Source: Bacillota bacterium (GTDB lineage Bacteria; Bacillota; Clostridia; Clostridiales; Caloramatoraceae). From it: a stretch of 58,702 nucleotides of DNA. A model generated the notes under the pieces. That model saw only the letters and a list, made by a program, of their open reading frames with translations. It ran no database searches and was not told the origin of the DNA. This document shows, piece after piece, positions 27,230 to 36,083 of the stretch. Location of the stretch: NCBI GenBank assembly GCA_023389275.1, contig JAEWEN010000038.1, positions 1 through 58,702 of the forward strand. Reading direction: 5' to 3'. The translations under genes were made by a program, and so were the position numbers. Numbering within the stretch: position 1 is the first letter of the stretch; each line of letters opens with the position of its first letter.

Positions 27230-28339
27230 ATGTTAAACAAAAACAAAATTTTAAAGCATATAGATTACGGTATTTTATTTAGTGTTATAGCGCTTATAAT
27301 TATAGGTCTTGTTACTATAAGTAGTGCTACACACGCATTTAGCGAAGATGGAAATATGAGAAATCTTTTAATGCAAGCTGCATATGGAGCTGTTGCAATT
27401 GTTATAGGAGTTTTCTTAGTTAAGCTTGACTACAATATAATAGGGGGATATTATAAAATATTTTATGCAGTTGGTATAGTTGGATTAATTGCAGTACTTA
27501 TATTTGGTAGTGAAAGAAATGGAGCTAAAGCTTGGCTTGGAATAGGGCCTTTTGGTATACAACCAGCAGAGTTTTTTAAATTAATAATGATAATAACAGT
27601 TGCTAAGGTTTTAGAGGAAATGGAAGATATTAATACTCTTAAAAATCTTGGTAAAATAGCTGCTGTAGTAATACCTCCTATGGCACTGATTCAATTACAG
27701 CCAGATACAGGAACAAACCTTATTTTTGCAGCTACTATATTTGGTATGCTTTTTTATGCAGGACTTGATAAAAAAATTATATTAGGTGGATTTGGAGCTG
27801 GAGTAACTGCTGTACTTGCAGTATGGTTTTTAGATATTTTAAAACCTTATCAAAAGTTTAGAATACTAGTATTTTTAAATCCAGAACTTGATATAAGAGG
27901 TCAAGGATATAATGCTTACATGGCAAAAACTGCAATAGGAGCAGGAGGATTCTTTGGGTCAGGACTTTATAATGGTACAATGACAGAAGGAAACTTTATA
28001 CCAGAGCTTCATACAGATTTTATTTTTAGTGTGTTTGCAGAGGAATGGGGATTTTTAGGGGCTATAGCACTTTTAGCACTTTATCTTAATATTATTTGGA
28101 GAGGTATAAAAATTGCTAGAGCTTCAAAAGATAAATTTGGTACTTACTTAATTGTAGGAATTTTATCTATGTTAACATTTCAAATTTTACAAAATATAGG
28201 AATGGATATTGGACTTATGCCAATAACAGGAATACCACTTCCTTTTATAAGTTATGGTGGAAGTTCATTATTAACAAATATATTAGCTCTATCTCTTGTA
28301 TTAAATGTAGGAGTTAGAAAACAAAAGATAAACTTTTAG
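27230..28339 (+). CDS. rodA: Rod-shape protein RodA (SEDS glycosyltransferase)
   Basis: RodA polymerises glycan strands from lipid II with PBP2 as partner. The 369-residue protein has about ten membrane segments and the SEDS signatures GIGPFGIQPAEFFKL (about 102-116) and GIPLPFISYGGSSLL (about 335-349). Proximity to mreBCD and PBP2 favours RodA over FtsW or SpoVE. It starts with GAGGTG upstream and ends two bases before the mgsA reading frame. Confidence 0.94.
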   Translation: MLNKNKILKHIDYGILFSVIALIIIGLVTISSATHAFSEDGNMRNLLMQAAYGAVAIVIGVFLVKLDYNIIGGYYKIFYAVGIVGLIAVLIFGSERNGAKAWLGIGPFGIQPAEFFKLIMIITVAKVLEEMEDINTLKNLGKIAAVVIPPMALIQLQPDTGTNLIFAATIFGMLFYAGLDKKIILGGFGAGVTAVLAVWFLDILKPYQKFRILVFLNPELDIRGQGYNAYMAKTAIGAGGFFGSGLYNGTMTEGNFIPELHTDFIFSVFAEEWGFLGAIALLALYLNIIWRGIKIARASKDKFGTYLIVGILSMLTFQILQNIGMDIGLMPITGIPLPFISYGGSSLLTNILALSLVLNVGVRKQKINF

Positions 28340-28350
28340 GAGTGATTAAA

Positions 28351-28713
28351 TTGAATATAGCGTTAATAGCTCATGACAGAAGAAAAGATGCAATAGTTGA
28401 ATTTGCAAAAAGACATTCTGAAAAACTTAAATGTCATAGTTTATTTGCAACAGGAACTACTGGTAAGAGAATAGAAGAGGAAGTAGGACTTGATGTAAAA
28501 AGATTTTTATCAGGGCCAATAGGAGGAGACCAGCAAATAGGAGCAAAGGTTGCTTCAGATGAAATGGATGTTGTAATATTTTTTAGGGATCCTTTAACTG
28601 CACAGCCTCATGAACCTGATATAACAGCGCTGCTTAGAATATGTGATGTTCATAACGTATGTCTAGCAACAAATGAAGGTACAGCTGAAGCTATAATGAA
28701 AAGTCTAGTATAA
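28351..28713 (+). CDS. mgsA: Methylglyoxal synthase
   Basis: It converts dihydroxyacetone phosphate to methylglyoxal, a bypass of lower glycolysis used when phosphate is limiting. The 120-residue protein has IALIAHDRRKD, FATGTTGKRI, the catalytic SGPIGGDQQIGAKV and DPLTAQPHEPDI with the active-site histidine. The TTG at 28351 is preferred over GTG at 28342, which overlaps the TTAGGAGTGA ribosome site. It follows rodA closely. Confidence 0.96.
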   Translation: MNIALIAHDRRKDAIVEFAKRHSEKLKCHSLFATGTTGKRIEEEVGLDVKRFLSGPIGGDQQIGAKVASDEMDVVIFFRDPLTAQPHEPDITALLRICDVHNVCLATNEGTAEAIMKSLV

Positions 28714-28731
28714 TATACTAGACTTTTTTAT
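28701..28731 (+). terminator. Terminator overlapping the mgsA stop
   Basis: AAGTCTAGTATA pairs with TATACTAGACTT and is followed by TTTT. The mgsA stop codon is part of the stem. Confidence 0.9.
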
Positions 28732-28766
28732 ATATATTAATATATTAAGTTTTTAGGGGGAGAGAA

Positions 28767-29045
28767 TTGAACTATAATTCTTTAGGTGGATTTAGACCTG
28801 TAAAGAAAAAAGAAGGTAAGTATCTAGGTAGGTTTTTAAAGCAGTTAACAGGTGTACTTATTTTAATTCTTCTACTTATTCTTTTTAAGTATACAAAAAC
28901 TAATGTTGGAGTTGGTATTAGTAAAGCAATAAAAGATAATTTTTATGCTGACTATACACAAAAAGTTCATAGTGTTTTTAAAGAGTATTCTCCAGAGGTG
29001 AAAAGTGCAGTAGAAACTTTTGTTAAAAAAGTAGAGAATAATTAA
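28767..29045 (+). CDS. Shortened SpoIVFA-like membrane protein
   Basis: The 92-residue protein has a basic N-terminus, one membrane helix (about 30-43, LILILLLILF) and an extracytoplasmic helix-rich tail, and then stops. It lies directly before spoIVFB, where other Firmicutes carry spoIVFA, whose N-terminal half looks similar and whose C-terminal half is an M23-like domain. I infer it is a SpoIVFA relative lacking that domain. A TTG start is used, with GGGGGAGAG upstream. The function (holding SpoIVFB inactive until signalled) is by position only. Confidence 0.55.
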   Translation: MNYNSLGGFRPVKKKEGKYLGRFLKQLTGVLILILLLILFKYTKTNVGVGISKAIKDNFYADYTQKVHSVFKEYSPEVKSAVETFVKKVENN

Positions 29046-29061
29046 TTTTTAAGGAGAATAA

Positions 29062-29889
29062 ATGGACTTTAAAGAAAAACTAGAAGGCATTGTAAAATTA
29101 ATTTATATAATATTTTTAGTTGTAATCGTTTTTAACAACTATTTATTTTTTATTTTTATTGCAATACATGAACTATCACACTTAGCATGTGGAATTTTAT
29201 TAGGATACAAAGTAAAAAAAATAAGTCTTCTTCCATATGGATTTAGCTTATGTTTTAAAGAGGTTTTTATAAAGCCTAGAGATAATATTATAATCTCAAT
29301 TTTTGGGCCATTAATTAACCTTATTTTTTTTGCTATTTTTTATTTAGGACATTTTATATTTCCTATTAGTGAACTTAAAGTTTTATATGAAATAAATTTT
29401 ATGCTTTTGATTTTTAATTTAATTCCTATAGGATTTTTAGACGGAGGTAGAATAGCTAAAGAAATAATATCTATGTATTTTAGCTTTAATGCATCAATTA
29501 TTGTTATTAATTTGAATGGAATAATATTTGGTTGTATAATGTTTATGTTTGCGTTTTATACAGCAACTATTGCTTCAAAAGTTGTTTTTATACTTATATC
29601 TTTTGGAATAATAGTAGAGGGTATTATTAATTTTAAACTAAGAAAAATACATGTTATAAATAAAATTCTTTATAAAAGATTTAGAAAAAACTATAAAAAT
29701 ATATTTACAAAGAAAAAGTATTTTGAGGAAAATACTAAGATTTTTGATATTATTAAAAACTTTAGCTTTAATATAGGTTATAATATAATATGTAAAAATC
29801 GTAATATTGTGTTTGAAGATAAAGAAATTATAAATATTTACTTAACTAAAGGAAATATTACTTTAAAACAATGTGTTAAAGAGAAGTAG
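29062..29889 (+). CDS. spoIVFB: Site-2-type intramembrane protease, SpoIVFB-like
   Basis: SpoIVFB cleaves pro-sigma-K inside the mother cell membrane during sporulation. The 275-residue protein is polytopic. It has the zinc motif HELSH (His36, Glu37, His40) in one helix and the second ligand site NLIPIGFLDGGRI (Asp127), both required for M50 proteases. It follows the small SpoIVFA-like gene by 16 bases with an AAGGAG site and precedes the TIGR03960 gene by 11 bases. Confidence 0.88.
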   Translation: MDFKEKLEGIVKLIYIIFLVVIVFNNYLFFIFIAIHELSHLACGILLGYKVKKISLLPYGFSLCFKEVFIKPRDNIIISIFGPLINLIFFAIFYLGHFIFPISELKVLYEINFMLLIFNLIPIGFLDGGRIAKEIISMYFSFNASIIVINLNGIIFGCIMFMFAFYTATIASKVVFILISFGIIVEGIINFKLRKIHVINKILYKRFRKNYKNIFTKKKYFEENTKIFDIIKNFSFNIGYNIICKNRNIVFEDKEIINIYLTKGNITLKQCVKEK

Positions 29890-29900
29890 GAGGAAGATAA

Positions 29901-31766
29901 ATGATAAACATAAAAGATGAATTACTTTTAAGTGTTGAAAAGCCTTCAAGATATACAGGTGGCGAAGTAAATATGGTTAGAAAAAATCTTGAAAACATAA
30001 AAGCAAGATTTTGTATGTGTTTTCCAGATGTATATGAAGTAGGTATGTCTCACTTAGGTCTTAAAATACTTTATCATGTTATAAATCAAAGAGAAGATAG
30101 TTATTGTGAAAGAGTATTTGCTCCATGGGTAGACATGGAAGAGGTTATGAGAAGAGAAAACATACCACTATACGCACTTGAAAGTAAAGATCCACTTAAA
30201 AGCTTTGATTTTTTAGGCTTTACTCTTCAATATGAAATGAGTTATACAAATATACTTAATATGCTTGATTTAGCAGGAATCCCTATAAGAGCTGCTGAAA
30301 GAGGAGAAGAATATCCTTTAATAGCATGTGGAGGACCTTGTGCATATAATCCAGAGCCTTTAGCTTTAGTTGCAGACTTTTTCTTACTTGGAGAAGGTGA
30401 GGAAATTATGCATGAAATAATTGAGGTTTATATTAAATTTAAAGAAGAAGGAAAGTCTAAGTTAGAATATCTTGAAGAAATTTCAAAAATTCAAGGTGTA
30501 TATGTTCCTTCATTTTATGACATTGAATATAAAGAAAACGGAACTATAAAGGAAATGATTCCTAAAAAAGATTCTTATCCTAAAGTTATAAAGAAAAGAA
30601 TAATGAAAAATCTTGATGAAACAATATATCCTGATAAAATGATAGTTCCTTTAACTGAAATAGTACATGATAGAGTTATGGTAGAAACATTTAGAGGATG
30701 TACTAGAGGGTGTAGATTCTGTCAAGCAGGGATGATATATAGACCTGTTAGAGAAAGAAAAATAGATACTTTAATAGACATTACAGAAAAATTAGTTAAA
30801 TCAACAGGATATGATGAAGTTTCTCTAACTTCTCTTAGTATATGCGATTATTCAGATGTTAAAAACCTAGTTATTAAACTTGCTGAAAAATATAAAGATG
30901 AAAAGGTAGGAATATCACTTCCTTCTTTAAGAATAGACTCTTTCTCAGTAGACCTTATTAATGAAATTCAAAAGGTTAGAAAAACAGGATTAACATTTGC
31001 ACCTGAAGCTGGAACACAAAGAATGAGAGATATTATAAATAAAGGGGTTACAGAACAGGACTTAATAGACTCTGTTACAAGTGCATTTGAACTTGGATGG
31101 AGCACAATAAAGCTTTACTTTATGATAGGACTTCCTTTTGAAACAATGGAAGATGTTGAAGGAATTGCACATCTTGCTAATAAAGTAGTAGAAGCTTACT
31201 ATGGTGTTCCAAAGGAAAAAAGACAAAAAAGACTTAGTGTTACAGTTAGTACATCATCATTAGTTCCGAAACCTTTTACTCCATTTCAATGGGAACCACA
31301 AGATAGTAGAGAAGAAATGATTAAAAAGCAAATGCATTTAAAAGATAAAATTAAAAATAGACAAATATCATACAATTGGCATGATTCTCCTGTAAGCTTT
31401 TTAGAAGGAGCTGTATCAAGAGGAGATAGAAGAGTATCAGAAGTTATAATAAAAGCACATGAGCTTGGATGTAAATTTGATGGATGGGGAGAGTGCTTTG
31501 ACTATGATAAGTGGATGAAGGCATTTGAAGAGTGTAATGTAGATCCACATTTTTATGCAAATAGAAGAAGAGACCTTGATGAAGTACTTCCTTGGGACTT
31601 TATAGATATAGGAGTTACTAAAAATTACTTAAAAAATGAGCTTAAAAAAGCTAAAGAAGCAAGCCTTACTAATGATTGTAGAAAAGGATGTACAGGTTGC
31701 GGAATAACTAAATTCTTAGAAGGAGGAAAATGTTTCAATGGAGCGACTTTTAGTAAAGATAACTAA
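29901..31766 (+). CDS. TIGR03960-family B12-binding radical SAM protein
   Basis: The 621-residue protein has an N-terminal cobalamin-binding-like region and a radical SAM core with FRGCTRGCRFCQ (Cys267, 271, 274). A C-terminal cysteine cluster (CRKGCTGCG) lies near residues 600-610. The family is found throughout clostridia, paired with TIGR03936 and placed before RNase G and rplU. Its reaction is not established; a role in RNA or protein modification is often presumed. It overlaps the next gene by 29 bases. Confidence 0.92.
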   Translation: MINIKDELLLSVEKPSRYTGGEVNMVRKNLENIKARFCMCFPDVYEVGMSHLGLKILYHVINQREDSYCERVFAPWVDMEEVMRRENIPLYALESKDPLKSFDFLGFTLQYEMSYTNILNMLDLAGIPIRAAERGEEYPLIACGGPCAYNPEPLALVADFFLLGEGEEIMHEIIEVYIKFKEEGKSKLEYLEEISKIQGVYVPSFYDIEYKENGTIKEMIPKKDSYPKVIKKRIMKNLDETIYPDKMIVPLTEIVHDRVMVETFRGCTRGCRFCQAGMIYRPVRERKIDTLIDITEKLVKSTGYDEVSLTSLSICDYSDVKNLVIKLAEKYKDEKVGISLPSLRIDSFSVDLINEIQKVRKTGLTFAPEAGTQRMRDIINKGVTEQDLIDSVTSAFELGWSTIKLYFMIGLPFETMEDVEGIAHLANKVVEAYYGVPKEKRQKRLSVTVSTSSLVPKPFTPFQWEPQDSREEMIKKQMHLKDKIKNRQISYNWHDSPVSFLEGAVSRGDRRVSEVIIKAHELGCKFDGWGECFDYDKWMKAFEECNVDPHFYANRRRDLDEVLPWDFIDIGVTKNYLKNELKKAKEASLTNDCRKGCTGCGITKFLEGGKCFNGATFSKDN

Positions 31767-32436
31767 AACAGATGAAATAAAATTTATATCTCACTTAGAT
31801 ACAATGAGAACTTTTTATAGAGCATTAAAAAGATCAAATCTTCCAATATCATATTCAAAAGGATTTAACCCACATCCTTCAATATCTGTAGCAGCTCCGC
31901 TATCCCTTGGAGTAGAAAGTATTGGAGAATATATAGATCTTGAATTTGATTCATATGTAGATGAAAATGAAATAAAAGAAAAGTTAAATGAAACTCTTCC
32001 TCTAGGAATGAAAGTATTAAATGTTGTTTATGTAAAGGAAAAGAAAGTAGCAGCTATGGCTAGTGTTCATGGAGCTAAGTATGTTCTAAGAATGAGCCAC
32101 AATATAGATAGTATAGATACTATTAAAGATTATTTAAACAAAATACTTTCAAGTGAAGAAATACTAAAGGATAAGAAAACAAAAAAAGGTATAAAAGAAG
32201 TTAATGTAAGACCTTTAATTATTGATTTAAAAGTAGGAAGTTTTAATAGTGAAGAAGTAGAAATAGAGGCTTTTGTTAGAGCGGGAAGTAATGGAAGTCT
32301 TGGTATTGATATATTATCAAGTATTATTAAGGATTTTTCAGAGGGAAATATATTTGGATATCCACATGCAAAAAGAATAAATCTTTATTCAGATGTAAAA
32401 GGAAAATGGGTAGATCTTTTAAGTTTTTATAAGTAG
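31738..32436 (+). CDS. TIGR03936-family (DUF2344) protein
   Basis: The 232-residue protein begins with KITKTDEIKFISHLDTMRTF and contains SYSKGFNPHPSISVAAPLS (about 39-57). Both are hallmarks of the DUF2344 partner of the TIGR03960 radical SAM protein; in some bacteria the two are fused. The start overlaps the preceding gene by 29 bases, which implies translational coupling and joint function. The biochemical role is unknown. Confidence 0.92.
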   Translation: MERLLVKITKTDEIKFISHLDTMRTFYRALKRSNLPISYSKGFNPHPSISVAAPLSLGVESIGEYIDLEFDSYVDENEIKEKLNETLPLGMKVLNVVYVKEKKVAAMASVHGAKYVLRMSHNIDSIDTIKDYLNKILSSEEILKDKKTKKGIKEVNVRPLIIDLKVGSFNSEEVEIEAFVRAGSNGSLGIDILSSIIKDFSEGNIFGYPHAKRINLYSDVKGKWVDLLSFYK

Positions 32437-32447
32437 GATGTGATATT

Positions 32448-33911
32448 TTGGACTTAATATTAGATATAGGAATATCTCAAAACAGATGTGTCCTACTTAA
32501 AAACGAAAAAGTAATAAACATATATGTAGAAGACAGTAGTGATGTAAGTATTGCAGGAAATATTTATAAAGGCAGAGTTGAAAATATAGAAAAATCTTTA
32601 AAGTGTGCTTTTGTTAATATAGGAGAAAAAAAGTGTGGAATACTTCATTTTGAAGATTGCTTATATGAAATAAAAAAAGGTGATGAAATTCTTGTACAGG
32701 TTACAAGACAGCCTTCAAAAAATAAAGGTCCTAGATTATCTATGAATATATCTATACCATGTAAAAATATAGTACTTTTAGCAAATAGCAGTGATATAAA
32801 TATATCTAAAAAAATAACTAATAAATCTAAAAGAAAAGAACTTTTTAATTTAGGTAAATCTATAATAGAAAATAATATAGGTATTATATTTAGAACTGAA
32901 TGTGAAAATATATCAAAGGAAGAAATATTAGAAGAATATCAAAGTGTAAAAGATATTTGGAATAATATATCTAATAAATGGCGATATATAAAAGGTGAGG
33001 GGGTACTTTATACCTCCTCTGGATTTATGAATTATATAAAAAGAGAGTTTATAAATCACTTTATTGAAAAAATATATGTTAATAGGGAAAAAGTAAAACA
33101 AGATATAATAAGCTATGTAAATGAAAACAAACTTAATATAAATGTATCTACACCTTTAGAGGGTATAGAAAAGCTTAACTTTTTAAAAAGCTCTATAGAA
33201 GAGGCATTAGGTAGAAAGTTTTTAACTAGCTTTGGAGGAAATATTATAGTAGATGAAACAGAAGCATTAAATATAATAGATGTAAACTCATCTTCTTTAA
33301 ATAGTAAGTCTGGTGATGATTTTGAAAAATTAAATATAAATGCTATAGATGAAATAAGTAAAGTAATACTACTTAAAAATTTAAGTGGTATAATACTTAT
33401 TGATTTTATAAATATGAAAGAAGAATCATCAAAAAAAGTAGTTAAAGATAAAATAGAAGAAAGTTTTGTGAATTATGGTATAAAGGCTAGAGTACATGAT
33501 TTTACAGAGCTTGGGATACTTGAAATCTCAAGAGCTAAAAAGCAAAAGTCATTAAAAGATACTATATATCCTAATGGGCATAATAAATCCCTTGCTTACA
33601 CATTAAAAAACCTTGAAAATGATTTAGTAATACTTTTAAATAAAAAAGGAAAAAACTCTTTAAATATAAATGTTTCATATGAGTTATATGACTTTATAGA
33701 AAAAATTAATTTTATAGAAGAAATGAAAAAAGTTTATAACATAAATTTAACTATAGAAAAATTAAGAGATTTTAAAGATTACTATATATTAGAAGACAAG
33801 GAAAGCAGTTTTGCAAGAATAAGTATAGGGAATAAAAATGTTATTGGTAAAATAGAAAGTATAATTGATGAGGAAAAATCGCTTTCTATTAAAATAAATA
33901 AAATAGACTAA
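32448..33911 (+). CDS. rng: Ribonuclease G/E family protein
   Basis: These endoribonucleases cut single-stranded AU-rich RNA in rRNA and mRNA processing. The 487-residue protein has an N-terminal S1-like domain (GNIYKGRVENIEKSLKCAFV, about 37-56), a nuclease domain with catalytic acidic residues (IDVNSSSLNSKSG and ILIDFINMK), and a C-terminal part. The start is TTG at 32448, supported by the following MDLILDIG-type beginning. It stands 11 bases after the TIGR03936 gene, in the normal order before rplU. Confidence 0.92.
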   Translation: MDLILDIGISQNRCVLLKNEKVINIYVEDSSDVSIAGNIYKGRVENIEKSLKCAFVNIGEKKCGILHFEDCLYEIKKGDEILVQVTRQPSKNKGPRLSMNISIPCKNIVLLANSSDINISKKITNKSKRKELFNLGKSIIENNIGIIFRTECENISKEEILEEYQSVKDIWNNISNKWRYIKGEGVLYTSSGFMNYIKREFINHFIEKIYVNREKVKQDIISYVNENKLNINVSTPLEGIEKLNFLKSSIEEALGRKFLTSFGGNIIVDETEALNIIDVNSSSLNSKSGDDFEKLNINAIDEISKVILLKNLSGIILIDFINMKEESSKKVVKDKIEESFVNYGIKARVHDFTELGILEISRAKKQKSLKDTIYPNGHNKSLAYTLKNLENDLVILLNKKGKNSLNINVSYELYDFIEKINFIEEMKKVYNINLTIEKLRDFKDYYILEDKESSFARISIGNKNVIGKIESIIDEEKSLSIKINKID

Positions 33912-33949
33912 ATTGTAATAATTCCTTAATGTATATAACATATATTTTA

Positions 33950-33979
33950 TTGACATTAATGTGTATATTATGTTACAAT
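33950..33979 (+). promoter_or_regulatory. Promoter of the rplU-rpmA operon
   Basis: TTGACA (33950-33955), an 18-base spacer and TACAAT (33974-33979) form a strong sigma-A-type promoter directly ahead of the L21 leader. Confidence 0.8.
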
Positions 33980-33980
33980 A

Positions 33981-34066
33981 GGGTTCGTAAACCGCACGAA
34001 GCAGGCTTTTAAGTATTATTCGATAATCGCCTGACTATAGGCGAGACTGACAAGAGGAGGTGTATG
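33981..34066 (+). ncRNA. L21 ribosomal protein leader RNA
   Basis: Between the promoter and rplU lies a structured, relatively GC-rich leader. It contains ACCGCACGAAGCAGGC, then CGCCTGACTATAGGCGAG, with a small hairpin around CGCCT/AGGCG. The sequence and position match the known L21 leader of low-GC Gram-positives, thought to let L21 repress its own operon. It ends at the ribosome site. Confidence 0.85.
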
Positions 34067-34070
34067 TCAG

Positions 34071-34382
34071 ATGTACGCAATTATTCAAACAGGTGGAAAA
34101 CAATACAAAGTTCAAGAAGGAGATCTTCTTTTTGTAGAAAAACTAGCTGCAGATGTTGAGTCAAATGTTGAGTTAACAGATGTACTTGCTGTTTCTAAAG
34201 ACGGTAAACTAGTTGTTGGATCACCAAAAGTTGAAGGTGCTAAGGTTGTAGCTAGCGTTGTTAAACACGGAAAAGCTAAAAAAGTTGTTGTTTTCAAGTT
34301 CAAGAGAAAAAAGGACTACAGAAAGAAACAAGGACACAGACAACCATACACTCAAATTAAGATCGAAAAAATCGAAGCTTAA
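34071..34382 (+). CDS. rplU: 50S ribosomal protein L21
   Basis: L21 binds 23S rRNA near L20. The 103-residue protein has the family pattern MYAIIQTGGKQYKVQEGD at the start and FKFKRKKDYRKKQGHRQPYT near the C-terminus. The ATG at 34071 is preceded by GGAGGTG. An out-of-frame ATG at 34062 lies between site and start and is not used. It is followed after only 42 bases by rpmA, with no prp gene between them. Confidence 0.97.
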   Translation: MYAIIQTGGKQYKVQEGDLLFVEKLAADVESNVELTDVLAVSKDGKLVVGSPKVEGAKVVASVVKHGKAKKVVVFKFKRKKDYRKKQGHRQPYTQIKIEKIEA

Positions 34383-34424
34383 TTAATTTATATAAAAGAT
34401 TTTTGCTATTAGGAGGTGACATGT

Positions 34425-34688
34425 ATGGCACATAAAAAAGGTGTTGGTAGCTCCAAAAACGGTAGAGATAGTGAATCAAAACGTCTTGGCGCGAAAAGAG
34501 CAGACGGACAATTTGTTTTAGCAGGAAACATTCTTGTAAGACAAAGAGGTACTAAGATTCATCCAGGTACAAACGTTGGTAAGGGCAAAGATGATACTTT
34601 ATTTGCTACTATCGACGGTGTTGTTAGATTCGAAAGACTTGGAAGAGACAAGAAAAAGGTAAGTATATATCCAAAAGTAGCGCAATAA
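34425..34688 (+). CDS. rpmA: 50S ribosomal protein L27 without the Firmicute N-terminal extension
   Basis: L27 lies at the peptidyl transferase centre and its N-terminus contacts tRNA ends. The 87-residue protein starts MAHKKGVGSSKNGRDSESK. In most Firmicutes L27 begins with about nine extra residues ending in LQFFA or LQLFA, which protease Prp removes. Here the AGGAGGTGA site sits five bases before ATG 34425, and an in-frame stop (TAG, 34410-34412) excludes any longer form. It therefore resembles the mature protein, and the prp gene is missing from its usual place between rplU and rpmA. Confidence 0.96.
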   Translation: MAHKKGVGSSKNGRDSESKRLGAKRADGQFVLAGNILVRQRGTKIHPGTNVGKGKDDTLFATIDGVVRFERLGRDKKKVSIYPKVAQ

Positions 34689-34691
34689 TAA

Positions 34692-34716
34692 GAGGCACCC
34701 TGTAGGGTGCTTTTTG
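34692..34716 (+). terminator. Terminator after rpmA
   Basis: GGCACCC and GGGTGCT pair around TGTA and are followed by TTTTT, a few bases past the rpmA stop. Confidence 0.92.
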
Positions 34717-34796
34717 TATTTTATAGTTCTCTTGTTATAAAAATTGCTTTATTGTTAAAGATATATTATAAGTAAAATAATAAAAGAGGTGATGCT

Positions 34797-36068
34797 ATGT
34801 TCGTAGATATAGCCAAAATATATATAAAAGCAGGTGACGGAGGCCATGGGTCTGCATCATTTAGAAGAGAAAAATATATTCAATTAGGTGGACCAGACGG
34901 CGGCGATGGTGGAAACGGTGGAAGTGTAATATTTAAAGTAGATGAAGGATTAAGAACCCTTTTAGACTTTAAATATAAAAGAAAACATATTGCTGAGGCA
35001 GGAGAAAACGGTGCATCTCAAAAAATGTATGGAAGAGCTGGAAAAGACCTTATTATAAAAGTTCCACCTGGAACAGTTATAAAAGATGAAGAAACAGGTA
35101 AGGTAATAGCAGACCTTAAAGAAGCAGGAGAAGAAGCTGTAGCTGCACAAGGAGGTAAAGGTGGTAAAGGTAATGCAAAATTTGCAACTTCTACAAGACA
35201 AGCACCTAACTTTGCACAGCCAGGACTTCCAGGAGAAGAAAGAAATGTTGTTTTAGAACTTAAGTTACTAGCAGACGTAGGATTAGTAGGATTCCCGAAT
35301 GTTGGTAAATCTACAATGCTATCAATGGTAACAGCAGCTACTCCTAAAATAGCAAACTATCACTTTACAACATTAACACCTAATCTTGGTGTAGTAGATA
35401 TAAAAGGAATAAATAGTTTTGTTTTAGCTGATATACCAGGACTTATAGAAGGGGCTCATGAAGGAGTTGGTCTTGGAATAGACTTTTTAAGACATGTTGA
35501 AAGAACAAGACTTCTTTTACATGTTGTAGATGTTTCAGGAGTTGAAGGAAGAGATCCTATTGAGGATTTTGAAAAAATAAATGATGAGCTTAAACTATAC
35601 AATGAAAAGCTTTCAAGAAAGCCTCAAATTGTTGTTGCAAATAAAACAGATATTGCTGAAAATGATGAAGCTTATGAAAAACTAAAAGCATATGTTGAAG
35701 AAAGAGATATGAAAATATTTAAAATATCAGCAGCTACTAATACAGGGCTTAGAGAACTTATGCTTTATGTAGGAAGTATTTTAGAAACAATAGAAGTAGA
35801 GGAAGAATATTCAGAGGATGAATTATTTATACCAGAAGAGAAGAAGTTTACATTTGATGTAGAAATAGATGAAGAAGGCGTATATGTTGTGTCAGGTTCA
35901 TTAATTGATAGATTACTTCTTCAAGTAAATATATATGATAGTGAGTCAATAAAATATTTCCATAGAACTCTTGAGAGAAGAGGAGTTATTGCAAAACTTA
36001 AAGAAATGGGAATAGAAGATAACGATTTAGTTAGAATGAATGACTTTGAGTTTGAATTCTTAGATTAA
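34797..36068 (+). CDS. obgE: GTPase ObgE/CgtA
   Basis: Obg is an essential GTPase of late 50S assembly and stress control. The 423-residue protein has the glycine-rich Obg fold (about 1-158, GGPDGGDGGNGGSV). The G domain has GFPNVGKST (G1), DIPGLIEGAHEGVGLG (G3) and NKTD (G4). A C-terminal OCT domain (about 345-423) completes it. GAGGTGATG precedes the ATG. The gene has its own upstream region after the rpmA terminator. Confidence 0.97.
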   Translation: MFVDIAKIYIKAGDGGHGSASFRREKYIQLGGPDGGDGGNGGSVIFKVDEGLRTLLDFKYKRKHIAEAGENGASQKMYGRAGKDLIIKVPPGTVIKDEETGKVIADLKEAGEEAVAAQGGKGGKGNAKFATSTRQAPNFAQPGLPGEERNVVLELKLLADVGLVGFPNVGKSTMLSMVTAATPKIANYHFTTLTPNLGVVDIKGINSFVLADIPGLIEGAHEGVGLGIDFLRHVERTRLLLHVVDVSGVEGRDPIEDFEKINDELKLYNEKLSRKPQIVVANKTDIAENDEAYEKLKAYVEERDMKIFKISAATNTGLRELMLYVGSILETIEVEEEYSEDELFIPEEKKFTFDVEIDEEGVYVVSGSLIDRLLLQVNIYDSESIKYFHRTLERRGVIAKLKEMGIEDNDLVRMNDFEFEFLD

Positions 36069-36083
36069 TTAAGAGGTGGAAAA

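Noticed and set aside
33974..33985. TACAATAGGGTT at the rplU promoter as a third copy of the citrate synthase operator
   Set aside because: Here TACAAT is simply the -10 box of a good promoter and the second half does not complete the dyad; it is noted as a caution against the operator call.
34416..34424. GTG at 34416 as an alternative start for L27, giving MTCMAHKK
   Set aside because: The GTG lies inside the AGGAGGTGA ribosome site, and even this start would not create the LQ(F/L)FA extension.
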